Below are positions 1 through 11,501 of a stretch of 64,000 nt of DNA, piece after piece; within the stretch, counting starts at the first letter, position 1, and every line of letters starts with the position of its first letter. The stretch is from NCBI RefSeq assembly GCF_001482305.1, contig NZ_LOHP01000084.1, positions 88,550 to 152,549 on the forward strand, given 5' to 3'. Below the pieces are notes generated by a model. The model was not told the DNA's origin and made no database searches. It saw only the letters and a program-made list of their open reading frames with translations. Both the position numbers and the translations under genes were made by a program. The DNA is from Leucobacter sp. G161. Lineage in GTDB: Bacteria; Actinomycetota; Actinomycetes; Actinomycetales; Microbacteriaceae.

Positions 1-1109
1 TGCAAGCCCTCGACCGATACTGCCGTCAGCGCGACCCGCTGGGACGTGTCCGCCGGGCCGAGCAGCCGGACACCGCGCAGCTCGGCGATGCCCGCAACGA
101 GTCGCTCGACGAGCTCGTACTCGCGCGCGGCGACGCGATCCATGCCGATATCGGTGAGGAACTGAGCTGCGGCGCCCAGGCCAACCACCTGCGAAACCGG
201 CTGCGTGCCCGCCTCGAAACGGAGCGGCGGCGGCATGAACTCGGCACCCTCCATCGTGACCTTGGTGATTGCTGATCCACCGGTACGGGCAGCTGGTAAC
301 GCATTGAGCATGTCCGGGGTGCCGTAGAGCACGCCGATGCCGTTCGGGCCGAGCATCTTATGGCCGGAGAACGCAGCGAAGTCGACGCCGAGCTCCGCGA
401 AGTTCACGGGGATGTGCGGCACCGACTGGCATGCGTCGAGCACGGTGACTGCGCCGACGCCGCGTGCAAGCTCGACGAGCTCAGCGACCGGCGCGACAAA
501 GCCTGTTACGTTCGAGACGTGCGCGAACGCGAAGAAGCGGGTCTTCGCGTTGAGCGCGGCGCGGGCATCATCGAGCGTCCACGTGCCGTCCTCGCGCACG
601 GGAATGTACTTCAGTGTCGCGCCCGTTTTCGTCGCGAGGCGCTGCCACGGAATGAGGTTGGCGTGGTGCTCAGCCTCGGTGATGAGGATCTCATCGCCAG
701 CGCCGAGGGCGAACCGCTCGGATCCGGCAACGCCGTTGCCTGAGTTGGCCTCGCCGATACCGAGTGTGACGAGGTTCAGGGCGTCGGTCGCGTTCTCAGC
801 CCACACGATCTGCTCCGGGGCCGCAGCGCCCACGAACTCTGCGATGGCGGCGCGGGCGCCCTCGAAGGCGCCGGTCGCGGCGCCGACAGCCCCGCTCGTG
901 CCGCGGTGCACGGCCGCGTTGGAACGCTCAAGGAAGGATCGTTCGGCGTCGAGCACCACGAGCGGACGTTGCGAGGTCGCAGCCGAATCGAGATAGGCCG
1001 GGACCAGCGCGGTCGCGGCTCCAGCCGCAGCCTGCTCGTCGATCGCAGCGAAGTAGGGAAATGCGGCGCGAAGGCCTGCAACTTCAACCGGGGACAGAGA
1101 CGCATGCAT
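1..1109 (-). CDS. cysteine desulfurase / class V aminotransferase family protein (3' end outside window)
   Basis: PLP enzyme of the class V aminotransferase fold; the closest family by motif is SufS-like cysteine desulfurase, which takes sulfur from cysteine for Fe-S cluster assembly or other thio-transfer. Reading leftward from ATG at 1109 I see the stacking histidine region EAEHH near residue 148, the PLP aspartate in VLDACQS near 225, and the Schiff-base lysine in FSGHKMLGPNG at residue 251 (codon 357-359). The C-terminal part carrying a possible active-site cysteine loop is partly beyond the left edge, so desulfurase versus related isopenicillin-epimerase-like activity is not settled. It stands alone, divergent from the TRIC-family gene, with no suf operon partners in view. 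Confidence 0.8.
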   Translation of the reverse strand, partial: MHASLSPVEVAGLRAAFPYFAAIDEQAAAGAATALVPAYLDSAATSQRPLVVLDAERSFLERSNAAVHRGTSGAVGAATGAFEGARAAIAEFVGAAAPEQIVWAENATDALNLVTLGIGEANSGNGVAGSERFALGAGDEILITEAEHHANLIPWQRLATKTGATLKYIPVREDGTWTLDDARAALNAKTRFFAFAHVSNVTGFVAPVAELVELARGVGAVTVLDACQSVPHIPVNFAELGVDFAAFSGHKMLGPNGIGVLYGTPDMLNALPAARTGGSAITKVTMEGAEFMPPPLRFEAGTQPVSQVVGLGAAAQFLTDIGMDRVAAREYELVERLVAGIAELRGVRLLGPADTSQRVALTAVSVEGL

Positions 1110-1237
1110 ACGTCCATTGTTCCACCTCGGGGCGTCGACTGGCCGGTGAGCACGCTCAGCTGCCTACGCTGCAAGCGAATTGTGTGTGCTGAGGCCCGCG
1201 GGGACGCAAACGGGCCCCCGCGGGGGCGCACATCGCC

Positions 1238-1243
1238 TAGGAT
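1238..1243 (+). promoter_or_regulatory. -10 box TAGGAT of a leaderless promoter
   Basis: TAGGAT lies exactly 7 nt before the GTG at 1251 and no Shine-Dalgarno site precedes that GTG, so transcription probably starts at the start codon. Confidence 0.6.
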
Positions 1244-1250
1244 CAGAATC

Positions 1251-1928
1251 GTGATCGGCGATGTGATCTATGAAGCACTGCAGCTTGCGGGAATCCTCGC
1301 GTTCGCGCTGTCCGGCGCGCTCGTGGGCGTCCGTCGGAACCTGGACATCCTCGGGGTGGTTGTGGTCGGCGCGGCCACCGGCACCGGCGGCGGAATCCTT
1401 CGCGACATGCTCCTCGGTGTACATCCGCCGGTGTCGTTTCTCCACTGGCCCAACCTCGCAGTCGCGATTGCCGGGTCGCTCGTGGTGTTCTTCGTCCACC
1501 CTGGCCTGAGCCGCATTCGGTACTTTGAGGTCGTGTTCGACGCATTTGGCCTCGGACTGTTTTCTGCGAACGGTGCGGCACTCGCATTCGCGAGCGGCCA
1601 AACCCCCATCACGGCGGTACTCGTCGGCACGATTGCAGCGATCGGCGGCGGCGTCATTCGCGACGTGCTCGTGAACACGGTCCCCGGAGTCCTCACACGG
1701 GAGTTGTACGCGGTGTCCGCACTCGTTGGCGCCGGCCTTGCCGTGGGCGTCGCCGCGCTCGGGGCCGGCGTGAACGTTGCTTCGGTGATCGGCGGCACCG
1801 TCGCAATCGGCTTGCGCCTCACCTCGGTCGCGCGAGGCTGGCATCTGCCTCGGCCGAAGTTTGCGCCGGAACCGCGCAGCGGCACGACTGAAGCCCCCGA
1901 GCCGACGCCAGGCAGCGCAGGCGCCTAA
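1251..1928 (+). CDS. TRIC / UPF0126 family cation-channel-like membrane protein
   Basis: A 225-residue integral membrane protein with about seven hydrophobic segments and the duplicated glycine motif of the TRIC (UPF0126) family: GTGGGILRD in the first half and AIGGGVIRD in the second. Family members form trimeric potassium-type channels; the physiological role in bacteria is unclear. The tail after about residue 200 is polar and Pro/Glu rich. The start is taken at GTG 1251 because TAGGAT sits 7 nt upstream and the open frame further upstream lies antisense to the desulfurase gene. It converges on the MFS gene with only 5 bp between stops. Confidence 0.82.
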   Translation: MIGDVIYEALQLAGILAFALSGALVGVRRNLDILGVVVVGAATGTGGGILRDMLLGVHPPVSFLHWPNLAVAIAGSLVVFFVHPGLSRIRYFEVVFDAFGLGLFSANGAALAFASGQTPITAVLVGTIAAIGGGVIRDVLVNTVPGVLTRELYAVSALVGAGLAVGVAALGAGVNVASVIGGTVAIGLRLTSVARGWHLPRPKFAPEPRSGTTEAPEPTPGSAGA

Positions 1929-1933
1929 CGACG

Positions 1934-3163
1934 CTATAGGTCGCGGCCACTCCCTGACGGCGTCAGCATCCAGTTAATGACACCGGCGAGCAGGGCGAAT
2001 GCTCCGGCATAGAAGGGAAGCGCCATCGCAGCCTGCACGCCGACGTTCTCGGCGACGGTGCCGCCGATGGCGGATGAGAGTGACTGGCCGAGGATCACGC
2101 CTGAGCCGAGCATCGTCATCACTGTCGCGCTGCGGCCCTCAGGGCTGCGCGCGGTACCGAGACTGTACAGCGTTACCAGCAGTGGCCCGATGCCGATGCC
2201 GGTGAGCGCGAGGCCCGCAGCAATGCCGCCCATGGTGGTGGAGGTGGCGAGGAGCGCCTCACCGGCTACAACGAACAGACCGAAAACGAGCCAGCGATAC
2301 CGGAGCGTGAACTTCGGCGAGAAGAACGCGACGGAGATCGCGAGAATCGCCGAGCCGATACCCATGATGCCGTAAAACAGGCCAGCTGCCTCGGGCCTAC
2401 CCTGTTCCTGCATGAAGGCGGTGAGCGCGGTGAGCGTCGTGCCAAAGACGAGGCCGACACCGGCGATCCCTGCGACGACGACGAGCAGCGAGGGCCGCGC
2501 GAGCTCGGAAGCAGGTGCGAGCGTTTCCGCGCGCTCGGCGGCTGTCTTCGCCGGGGCGCTCGTGTGGTGCAGTGCAAACGAGATGATGAACAGGATCGTG
2601 AGCGCAGCAGCGGCGAGGATCGGGGTACGCGGTCCGAAGAATGTCGCGAGCAGCCCAACGATCACGGGACCGAAGACGAATACCACCTCGTCGGCAGCGG
2701 ACTCGTAGGCAAGGACCTGTGACATCACCTTGGGACGTCGAGCGGGAGGCAAGAAGTTCTGAATGATGAGCACGAGCCGAGATCGCGACATGGGTGACGT
2801 TTGCGGGCTCGTCGCTCCGACGAAGAACGCGACCACAAGCATCGCCCAGTCGGGGGCCGCTGAGTATGCAATGAACGCGAGCGTGACCAGTGCCGCGCTG
2901 TGGGTGACCGCCGCGATGAGCAGCGCGATCCGCTGCCCGTACCGATCCGCAGCGGCGCCAAGGAACGGGCCGACAATGGCGGATCCGATCCCGACCACAG
3001 CGGACGAGATCCCGCCGAGTTGCAGGGAGCCTCGCGCAGAAACGATGAGCGTGAGCACACCGACCACCATCATCGCGAACGGAAGCCGAGCGACGAGCGC
3101 GAGCGGGAAGTAGGCGACGCCTGTGCGCTCGATGAGTGTGGGGGCCGGGGAGGAATCTTGCAT
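1934..3163 (-). CDS. MFS transporter
   Basis: A 409-residue major facilitator superfamily permease with roughly 12 hydrophobic segments. The cytoplasmic loop between segments 2 and 3 reads AAADRYGQR, a form of the MFS signature (GxxxDRxGxR), near residues 70-80. A polar central loop (TSAPAKTAAERAE) joins the two halves. Substrate cannot be read from the sequence; proton-driven efflux is the usual guess for such small single-gene MFS proteins. A TAGGCT hexamer lies 9 nt before the ATG, so the leader is at most a few bases. It is divergent from rsmI and convergent with the TRIC gene. Confidence 0.85.
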   Translation of the reverse strand: MQDSSPAPTLIERTGVAYFPLALVARLPFAMMVVGVLTLIVSARGSLQLGGISSAVVGIGSAIVGPFLGAAADRYGQRIALLIAAVTHSAALVTLAFIAYSAAPDWAMLVVAFFVGATSPQTSPMSRSRLVLIIQNFLPPARRPKVMSQVLAYESAADEVVFVFGPVIVGLLATFFGPRTPILAAAALTILFIISFALHHTSAPAKTAAERAETLAPASELARPSLLVVVAGIAGVGLVFGTTLTALTAFMQEQGRPEAAGLFYGIMGIGSAILAISVAFFSPKFTLRYRWLVFGLFVVAGEALLATSTTMGGIAAGLALTGIGIGPLLVTLYSLGTARSPEGRSATVMTMLGSGVILGQSLSSAIGGTVAENVGVQAAMALPFYAGAFALLAGVINWMLTPSGSGRDL

Positions 3164-3229
3164 AGCCGCCCTAGCCTACCCGACCGTTGAATATCCGGCT
3201 CAGGTGGATTGCGGAGTGCCAGGTGCCCG

Positions 3230-3235
3230 TAGCAT
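3230..3235 (+). promoter_or_regulatory. -10 box TAGCAT of a leaderless promoter
   Basis: TAGCAT is 7 nt before the rsmI ATG at 3243; this fixes the start against longer in-frame readings that begin at 3123 inside the MFS gene. Confidence 0.6.
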
Positions 3236-3242
3236 TGAGCAC

Positions 3243-4058
3243 ATGATCCTCCTTGCGGCGACCCCCATCGGCAACCTCGGCGATGCGTCGACCAGACTCC
3301 GCGAGACGCTCGCAGGGGCGACGGTTATTGCGGCAGAGGATACGCGGCACACCGCTCAACTGCTCCGTCTCCTTGAGATCGAGAACCGGCCAGAGCTGGT
3401 CGCGCTGCACGATCACAACGAGCACGATCGTGCAGCGAGCCTCGTCGAACGCGCAAAACACGAGGACATTGTGCTCGTGAGCGACGCGGGCATGCCGACG
3501 GTGTCGGACCCAGGGTTCCGCGTCGTGCAGCTCGCCGCGGAGCAGGGCGTTACCGTGAGCGCGATCCCAGGCCCCTCCGCTGTGATCACCGCGCTCGCGG
3601 TGTCAGGGCTGCCGACCGACAGGTTCGCGTTCGAGGGCTTCCTTCCGCGGAAGGCCGGAGATCGAGCGAAGCTGCTCCGGGAGCTCGCTGGTGAGCGGCG
3701 GACGCTCGTGTTCTTCGAAGCGCCGTCCAGGCTCGCCACGTCGCTCGCCGACCTCGCAGATACGTTTGGGGCGGATCGTCCAGCGGCAGTCTGCCGGGAG
3801 CTGACGAAGATGTACGAAGAGGTCAAGCGGGGCGGGCTCGCCGACCTCGCCGAATGGGCGCGGACCGGCGTGCGGGGCGAGATCGTGCTTGTAGTCGGCG
3901 GCGCGACAGCTGCCGTTGCCTCTCCGGAAGCGGCGCTCGCGGAGGTGTTGTCGCGCGTCGCCGCGGGGGATCGCCTGAAGGATGTCGCCCGCGAGGTCGC
4001 CGAGGCATCCGGGCTGTCGAGCAAGGAACTCTACGCTGCAGCCATCGCCGCGAAGTAA
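3243..4058 (+). CDS. rsmI: 16S rRNA (cytidine(1402)-2'-O)-methyltransferase RsmI
   Basis: A 271-residue tetrapyrrole-methylase-fold SAM methyltransferase that makes the 2'-O-methyl mark on C1402 in the ribosomal decoding centre. Visible motifs: LLAATPIGNLGDAS at the N terminus, AEDTRHT near residue 34, LVSDAGMPTVSDPG near 80 and IPGPSAVITALAVSGLP near 105, all diagnostic of RsmI. Length matches the family. The N terminus fits the family only with the ATG at 3243, which is also where the leaderless promoter predicts it. It is a single gene, divergent from the MFS gene; 121 bp separate it from the FKBP gene. Confidence 0.95.
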   Translation: MILLAATPIGNLGDASTRLRETLAGATVIAAEDTRHTAQLLRLLEIENRPELVALHDHNEHDRAASLVERAKHEDIVLVSDAGMPTVSDPGFRVVQLAAEQGVTVSAIPGPSAVITALAVSGLPTDRFAFEGFLPRKAGDRAKLLRELAGERRTLVFFEAPSRLATSLADLADTFGADRPAAVCRELTKMYEEVKRGGLADLAEWARTGVRGEIVLVVGGATAAVASPEAALAEVLSRVAAGDRLKDVAREVAEASGLSSKELYAAAIAAK

Positions 4059-4179
4059 CTGGAATAGCCAGGTGGAGCAAGCAGCGGTGAATCTCGAAAA
4101 TGAAACAAGCCGGGTACGTTCACAGTCTTGCGACGCATCTATACCCCAGACTGGAAGTAACGACCGAACCTCCGAACGA

Positions 4180-5208
4180 ATGAAGAACAGGCCTCAAGTG
4201 AAACTTTCCCGTGTACTGCTCCCCACTGCCATCGTCGGCGCACTCCTGCTCACCGGCTGCAGCGCCGGGGGAGGCCCGGGCAAGGACGCCTCGGGCACCG
4301 AGTGCCTGCCGTCGGGCGCGGCCAGCGACGCGATCGCAGTGAAGGGCGAAGTTGGCGTCGACCTCGAACTCACCAACAAGCTGCCGGTGAAGGCCGACAA
4401 GCTTGAGCGCACTGTGCTCACCGAGGGCAAGGGCGATGTCATCGAGGACGGGCAGACCATCGATGTCGCGCTCGCGATCTTCAACGGCACGAGCGGCGAG
4501 CCGATGCAGCAGCAGCCCGAAGCTCCCATGGCCTACACGAAGGGTGCACTGATGAGCTGGGCTGACGAAGCCTTCCGTTGCGCCGTTCCCGGCCAGCAGG
4601 TGACTCTTACCGCGTCGTTCAGTGAGATGTACGACGGGGTCGAGCCCGAGCAGATGGGCCTGGCCGACATGACGAAGGACGATCCCGTTGTCGTCGTGAT
4701 GAACTTCGGCGAGATCACCGAGACCAAGGCTGAGCCGGGCACGCTTGAGCCGGGCGACTTGCTCAAGAAGGCCGAGGGCAAGGCGCAGGCAGCACCGAAG
4801 GGCTTCCCGACAGTGAAGCTCGCCGACAACGGCGAGCCGACGATCACGATGCCCGAGGGCGTCGAACCGCCGAGCGAGCTCTCGGTCGCGACGCTGATCG
4901 AGGGCGACGGCGAGGTCGTCGAGCCCGGCGATCGCGTCTACGTCAACTACCGCGGCGTCATCTGGCGCACCGGCGAAGAGTTTGACTCGAGCTGGAGCCG
5001 CGGCGAGCCCATCCCGTTCCGCACGAACGAAGTGATTCCCGGTTTCACGAAGGCGCTTGAGGGTCAGAAGGTCGGCTCGCAGGTTATCTCGGTCGTGCCG
5101 GCCGAAGATGGCGGTTACGGCGCAGACTGGCTCACGGGCAAGGGCTACGAAGCCGACGACGTGATGGTCTTCGTGCTCGACATCCTCGGAACCGTTCACT
5201 CCGAATAG
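4180..5208 (+). CDS. FKBP-type peptidyl-prolyl isomerase lipoprotein
   Basis: A 342-residue secreted lipoprotein that catalyses cis-trans isomerisation of prolyl bonds on the outer face of the membrane. The N terminus has basic residues, a hydrophobic stretch and the lipobox LLTGC with Cys27 as lipidation site. The C-terminal third is a good FKBP domain (VYVNYRGVIWRTGEEFDSSW, then PGFTKALEGQKVG and EDGGYG). The region around residues 70-180 looks like a decayed copy of the same fold, a common arrangement in actinobacterial FKBP lipoproteins. Start chosen at ATG 4180; GTG 4198 is possible and still keeps the signal peptide. No clear ribosome site is visible before either. Confidence 0.9.
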   Translation: MKNRPQVKLSRVLLPTAIVGALLLTGCSAGGGPGKDASGTECLPSGAASDAIAVKGEVGVDLELTNKLPVKADKLERTVLTEGKGDVIEDGQTIDVALAIFNGTSGEPMQQQPEAPMAYTKGALMSWADEAFRCAVPGQQVTLTASFSEMYDGVEPEQMGLADMTKDDPVVVVMNFGEITETKAEPGTLEPGDLLKKAEGKAQAAPKGFPTVKLADNGEPTITMPEGVEPPSELSVATLIEGDGEVVEPGDRVYVNYRGVIWRTGEEFDSSWSRGEPIPFRTNEVIPGFTKALEGQKVGSQVISVVPAEDGGYGADWLTGKGYEADDVMVFVLDILGTVHSE

Positions 5209-5230
5209 TCTCGGCGGGTCAGAATCCCAG

Positions 5231-5263
5231 CGCGCCTCATGCAGAATAGATGCATGAGGCGCG
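5231..5263. repeat. perfect 13-bp inverted repeat over the dxr start codon
   Basis: Arms at 5231-5243 and 5251-5263 are perfect reverse complements around a 7-nt centre (gaataga). The right arm contains the dxr ATG (5254). In RNA it would hide the start; in DNA it could be an operator. If the dxr transcript is leaderless (CAGAAT at 5242-5247 is 6 nt before the ATG), only the DNA form would matter. Confidence 0.7.
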
Positions 5264-6333
5264 TTGTGATTTTGGGGTCCACCGGTTCGATCGGCGAGCA
5301 GGCGCTCGACGTGATCAGGAGGCACCCTGATCGCTTTGAGATCGTTGGGCTCGTGACGGGGTCGAACGCGGCCAGGCTCGCGGAGCAGGCCGCCGAGTTC
5401 GGGGTCGAACACACCGGGCTCGGTGTCGACGCTGCTGTGCAGATCGTGCGCGACGTCGAGGCCGATGTCGTGCTCAACGGCATCACCGGCTCCGTCGGGC
5501 TGGCGCCGACGATCGCCGCGCTCGAGGCCGGCCGCACGCTCGCGCTCGCGAACAAGGAATCGCTCATCGTTGGCGGCGAGTTGGTGCAGCGGCTCGCCGC
5601 CCCCGGCCAGATCGTCCCCGTCGACTCGGAGCACTCGGCGCTCGCGCAGGCCCTGCGCTCCGGGACACACTCGGAGGTGCGCAGGCTCGTGCTCACTGCG
5701 TCGGGCGGGCCGTTCCGCGGGCGCACCCGTGCGGAGCTCGCGAACGTGACCCCCGCTGAGGCGCTCGCGCACCCGACGTGGGACATGGGCCGCGTCGTCA
5801 CGACGAACTCAGCAACGCTCGTGAACAAGGGGCTCGAAGTCATCGAGGCGCACCTGCTGTTCGACATCGCCTACGAGCAGATCGAGGTGGTGGTGCATCC
5901 GCAGTCGATTGTGCACTCGATGGTGGAGTTCATTGACGGATCCACCATTGCGCAGGCCTCGCCGCCCGACATGCGCCTGCCGATCGCGCTCGGCCTCACC
6001 TGGCCGGAGCGGCTCTCGAACATCGGCGAGCCGATCGACTGGACGCGGGCGGCGACCTGGGAGTTTGAGCCCGTGGACAACGACGCGTTCCCGGCGCTGA
6101 ATCTCGCGAAGCAGGTCGGTGAGGCTCGCGGCACGTACCCTGCCGTGTTCAACGCGGCGAACGAGGAGGCGGTTGACGCGTTCCACGACGGCAAGATCCC
6201 GTTCACCGGCATCGTCGACGCCGTGAGCGAGGTGGTGGATCGCCACGACGCGCCAGGCGAGCTTACGCTCGAGTCGCTCGCGGAGGCTGAGGCCTGGGCG
6301 CGCGCAGAGGCGCACACCCTCTTCGCGGGCTGA
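5254..6333 (+). CDS. dxr: 1-deoxy-D-xylulose 5-phosphate reductoisomerase
   Basis: Converts DXP to 2-C-methyl-D-erythritol 4-phosphate with NADPH, the first committed step of the MEP isoprenoid pathway. The N terminus [20 protein letters not shown] is the NADPH-binding signature. [24 protein letters not shown] (metal-binding DSEH) and the substrate loop region ASGGPFRG are present; the C-terminal domain includes [11 protein letters not shown]. At 359 residues it is slightly shorter than the E. coli enzyme. ATG 5254 is preferred to ATG 5239 because the family starts directly before the dinucleotide-binding strand. A later MEP gene, ispG, lies 8 kb downstream with rseP, an order normally seen without the glycine cleavage genes in between. 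Confidence 0.95.
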   Translation: MRRVVILGSTGSIGEQALDVIRRHPDRFEIVGLVTGSNAARLAEQAAEFGVEHTGLGVDAAVQIVRDVEADVVLNGITGSVGLAPTIAALEAGRTLALANKESLIVGGELVQRLAAPGQIVPVDSEHSALAQALRSGTHSEVRRLVLTASGGPFRGRTRAELANVTPAEALAHPTWDMGRVVTTNSATLVNKGLEVIEAHLLFDIAYEQIEVVVHPQSIVHSMVEFIDGSTIAQASPPDMRLPIALGLTWPERLSNIGEPIDWTRAATWEFEPVDNDAFPALNLAKQVGEARGTYPAVFNAANEEAVDAFHDGKIPFTGIVDAVSEVVDRHDAPGELTLESLAEAEAWARAEAHTLFAG

Positions 6334-6780
6334 ATCCGGTCGACGGCTCTGGGGTTCCCCGGCCGCACCCTGTAGTGCTCTGACGCGCCCGCACTCCTCC
6401 CCACCCCCGATTAATCCATTCCGACCCCAAATCGCCCCAAGCAGGGCTCAGAATAGAAAACTCGGGGTGGTTTAGGTGACCGACCCACGGGGAATCGCTG
6501 GCTTGAGGTGCGGAGGTGCGGCGCTGCGGCGCTGCGGGTCCGCCACTGCGCCCGCGCTCCTGCGCGCCCGCGGCACCTTCTGCTCGTGCCCCCGCGGCAC
6601 CTCCCGCTCCCATCTAGTCCGACCCGATTTTTCCTCAATGAGGCTTTGATGGGCCACACAAGGCTCCGAAAGGAAAAGTGGGGTCGGAGGAGATCCGCTC
6701 AAGCCACACCGCAGACCGCAGGGATGAAGAAGTCAGGCCGCCGGGAGCTTGCCTAGGGTAGACTCTCCGGTAACAACTGA
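6334..6780. other. non-coding stretch after dxr
   Basis: About 450 bp with no convincing gene. It is locally rich in short GC repeats (gcgctgcggcgctgcgg near 6520) and holds the large inverted repeat listed separately. No terminator with a T-run was found directly after dxr. The last 60 bp should contain the gcv promoter; the stretch agggtagact near 6758-6767 is a candidate -10 region (TAGACT). Confidence 0.6.
6618..6688. repeat. imperfect 18-bp inverted repeat with 35-bp loop
   Basis: Arms 6618-6635 and 6671-6688 match at about 15 of 18 positions when one is reverse-complemented (tccgaccc...ttttcct against aggaaaa...gggtcgga). No open reading frame is associated. It may be a small palindromic repeat element or a processing hairpin. 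Confidence 0.6.
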
Positions 6781-6793
6781 ACACGCCGCTTAG

Positions 6794-6990
6794 GCATTGC
6801 GGGAGAGACCGAGTTCGACTCGGCGCCGTAGGAGCAAACCCTCCCCGGGAAACTCTCAGGCACCCGTACCGCAACGCGTAGGCAACTCTGAAAAGCAGCG
6901 GGTACTCCCCGTTCACCGAAGGTGCAAGGGCGCAGTGATGGTTTTCACTCGTGCTCGAATCTCTCAGGTCACGGTACAGAGCGGGGAGGA
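6794..6990 (+). promoter_or_regulatory. tandem glycine riboswitch (two aptamers)
   Basis: Two copies of the glycine aptamer (gcvT RNA family) are visible. The first, about 6794-6878, has gggagagacc, the conserved ccgtaggagcaa loop and aactctcaggcacc. The second, about 6882-6990, has accgaaggtgcaag and atctctcaggtcacggtacagag. The P1 helix of the second pairs 6905-6911 (ctccccg) with 6982-6988 (cggggag). Tandem aptamers are typical of switches that turn glycine cleavage genes on when glycine is high, and the next gene is gcvP. Confidence 0.93.
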
Positions 6991-7033
6991 TCTTTAGCTG
7001 GTCGCGTGCGACCCCGACATCGGAGATCCTCTT

Positions 7034-7035
<2 letters not shown>
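6986..7035 (+). terminator. riboswitch expression platform: terminator / SD-hiding hairpin
   Basis: gaggatct (6986-6993) pairs perfectly with agatcctc (7024-7031) and is followed by tttt, whose last bases are the TTG start of gcvP. A second perfect stem (ggtcgc/gcgacc, 7000-7013) sits inside the loop. The 3' arm covers the only ribosome site (cggag). The 5' arm shares 6986-6988 with aptamer P1, so the two structures exclude each other: glycine binding should free the ribosome site or block termination. Confidence 0.75.
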
Positions 7036-9897
<2,862 letters not shown>

Positions 9898-9899
9898 TC

Positions 9900-11045
9900 A
9901 TGACTGCGAACACTCCACTGCACACCGCGCTCCACGCCGAGCACGAGAAGCTCGGCGCCTCGTTCACCGACTTCGGTGGCTGGGACATGCCCCTGAAATA
10001 CGGCAGCGAGCTCGCCGAGCACCGCGCCGTCCGCGAGGCCGCAGGTCTCTTTGACCTGTCGCACATGGGCGAGGTGTGGATCTCGGGCGCTGACGCAGCC
10101 CGCTTCCTGAACACCGCGCTCGTCGGCAACTTCGCGGTCACCGCGGTCGGTAAGGCAAAGTACTCACTGCTCTGCAACGCTGACGGCGGCATCGTCGACG
10201 ACCTCATCGTCTACCGGGTCGCCGACACCCGCTACCTCGTCGTGCCGAACGCGGGCAACGCGCCGGTCGTCGCCAAGCTCCTCACCGAGCGCGCTGCGGG
10301 CTTCGACGTCGAGGTGCACGACGCCTCGGCCGAGACAGGGCTCATCGCCGTGCAGGGGCCGAACTCGGAGGCGATCGTGCGCGCGGTGGTTGCGGACGAC
10401 GCCGAGCGCCAGGCAGTGCAGGATCTCGCCTACTACGCGTGGACACAGGTCACGGTCGGCGGCATTGACGTGCTGCTCGCCCGCACCGGCTACACGGGCG
10501 AGGACGGCTTCGAACTCTACATTCCGGCCGAGCGCTCGCCCGAGCTCTGGCAGCTGCTGCTCGCCGCGGGCGAGGGTCACGGCCTCGTACCCTGCGGTCT
10601 CGCGGCGCGCGACTCGCTTCGCCTCGAGGCGGGCATGCCGCTGTACGGGAACGAGCTCGACGTGCACACGACCCCCTACGACGCGAACCTCGGCGGCGTG
10701 GTCTCCTTCAAGAAGGAGGAGGACTTCGTCGGTCGCGCAGCGCTCGAAGCCGCGAAGGCCGCTGGCCCCCGCCGCGTGCTCGTCGGCCTCAAGGGCCTCG
10801 GCCGGCGCGCAGGGCGCGGCGGCTACGCCGTGTTCGCGCAGACCGACGGGCTCACCGACGAAGCTCCCCGCGAGATCGGCGTGATCACGAGCGGCCAGCC
10901 GAGCCCGACGCTCGGCTACCCGATCGCGCTCGCGCAGCTCGACGCCGGCTACGCCGAGGTCGGCACCGTTGTCGACGTCGACCTGCGCGGCAAGCGCGAG
11001 GCCTTCGAGGTTGTCGCGCTCCCGTTCTACAAGCGAAACGCGTAA
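9900..11045 (+). CDS. gcvT: aminomethyltransferase, T-protein of glycine cleavage
   Basis: Releases ammonia from the aminomethyl-lipoyl H-protein and passes the methylene group to tetrahydrofolate. The 381-residue length is normal. Family stretches visible: [23 protein letters not shown] near residue 25 onward (folate-binding fold start), FDLSHMGEV near 50, and [13 protein letters not shown] near 200. It starts 2 bases after the gcvP stop, so it belongs to the riboswitch-controlled transcript gcvP-gcvT-gcvH-sdaA. If gcvP is truly broken, T-protein would still be made and could act on H-protein only in reverse or not at all. Confidence 0.95.
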   Translation: MTANTPLHTALHAEHEKLGASFTDFGGWDMPLKYGSELAEHRAVREAAGLFDLSHMGEVWISGADAARFLNTALVGNFAVTAVGKAKYSLLCNADGGIVDDLIVYRVADTRYLVVPNAGNAPVVAKLLTERAAGFDVEVHDASAETGLIAVQGPNSEAIVRAVVADDAERQAVQDLAYYAWTQVTVGGIDVLLARTGYTGEDGFELYIPAERSPELWQLLLAAGEGHGLVPCGLAARDSLRLEAGMPLYGNELDVHTTPYDANLGGVVSFKKEEDFVGRAALEAAKAAGPRRVLVGLKGLGRRAGRGGYAVFAQTDGLTDEAPREIGVITSGQPSPTLGYPIALAQLDAGYAEVGTVVDVDLRGKREAFEVVALPFYKRNA

Positions 11046-11095
11046 CGCCGCCTAGGCGCACGCACCCACCCCCACAAGAAAGAACCAGAAACATC

Positions 11096-11473
11096 ATGAG
11101 CCAGGTACACGCCGGATTCCGCTACTCCGAAGAGCACGAGTGGATCGACGAGAACAGCCCAGCGACCGTTGGCGTCAGCCAGGTCGCAGCCGACGCGCTC
11201 GGCGACGTCGTCTACATCGAGCTGCCCGAGGTCGGGCAGACCCTCACCGCGGGCGAGGTGTGCGGCGAGATCGAGTCGACGAAGTCGGTCTCAGACCTCT
11301 ACACCCCGGTCTCGGGCGAGGTCGTCGAGATCAATGACGCCGTCGTTGCTGACCCCGCACTCGTGAACAGCGACCCCTACGGAGCAGCCTGGCTGTTCAA
11401 GGTCGCCGTCACCGAGTTCGGCCCGCTGCTGTCGGCTGAGGAATACGCCGCAGCAAACGACGCAACCGTCTAA
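11096..11473 (+). CDS. gcvH: glycine cleavage system H-protein
   Basis: Lipoyl carrier that shuttles the aminomethyl intermediate among P-, T- and L-proteins. 125 residues, normal length. The lipoylation lysine is Lys63 in [12 protein letters not shown], with the downstream [11 protein letters not shown] turn of the biotinyl/lipoyl fold; the C terminus has GAAWLFKV, also typical. A 50-bp gap after gcvT contains caagaaagaacc, a weak ribosome site, before the ATG. No lipoate ligase or L-protein gene is in this cluster; dihydrolipoamide dehydrogenase must come from elsewhere. Confidence 0.95.
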   Translation: MSQVHAGFRYSEEHEWIDENSPATVGVSQVAADALGDVVYIELPEVGQTLTAGEVCGEIESTKSVSDLYTPVSGEVVEINDAVVADPALVNSDPYGAAWLFKVAVTEFGPLLSAEEYAAANDATV

Positions 11474-11501
11474 CTCACACACACGAAAGGCAGGCCGCAA
11501 C

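Noticed and set aside
4120..5772. 550-codon minus-strand frame across the FKBP and dxr genes
   Set aside because: Antisense of two well-supported genes; composition typical of a shadow frame.
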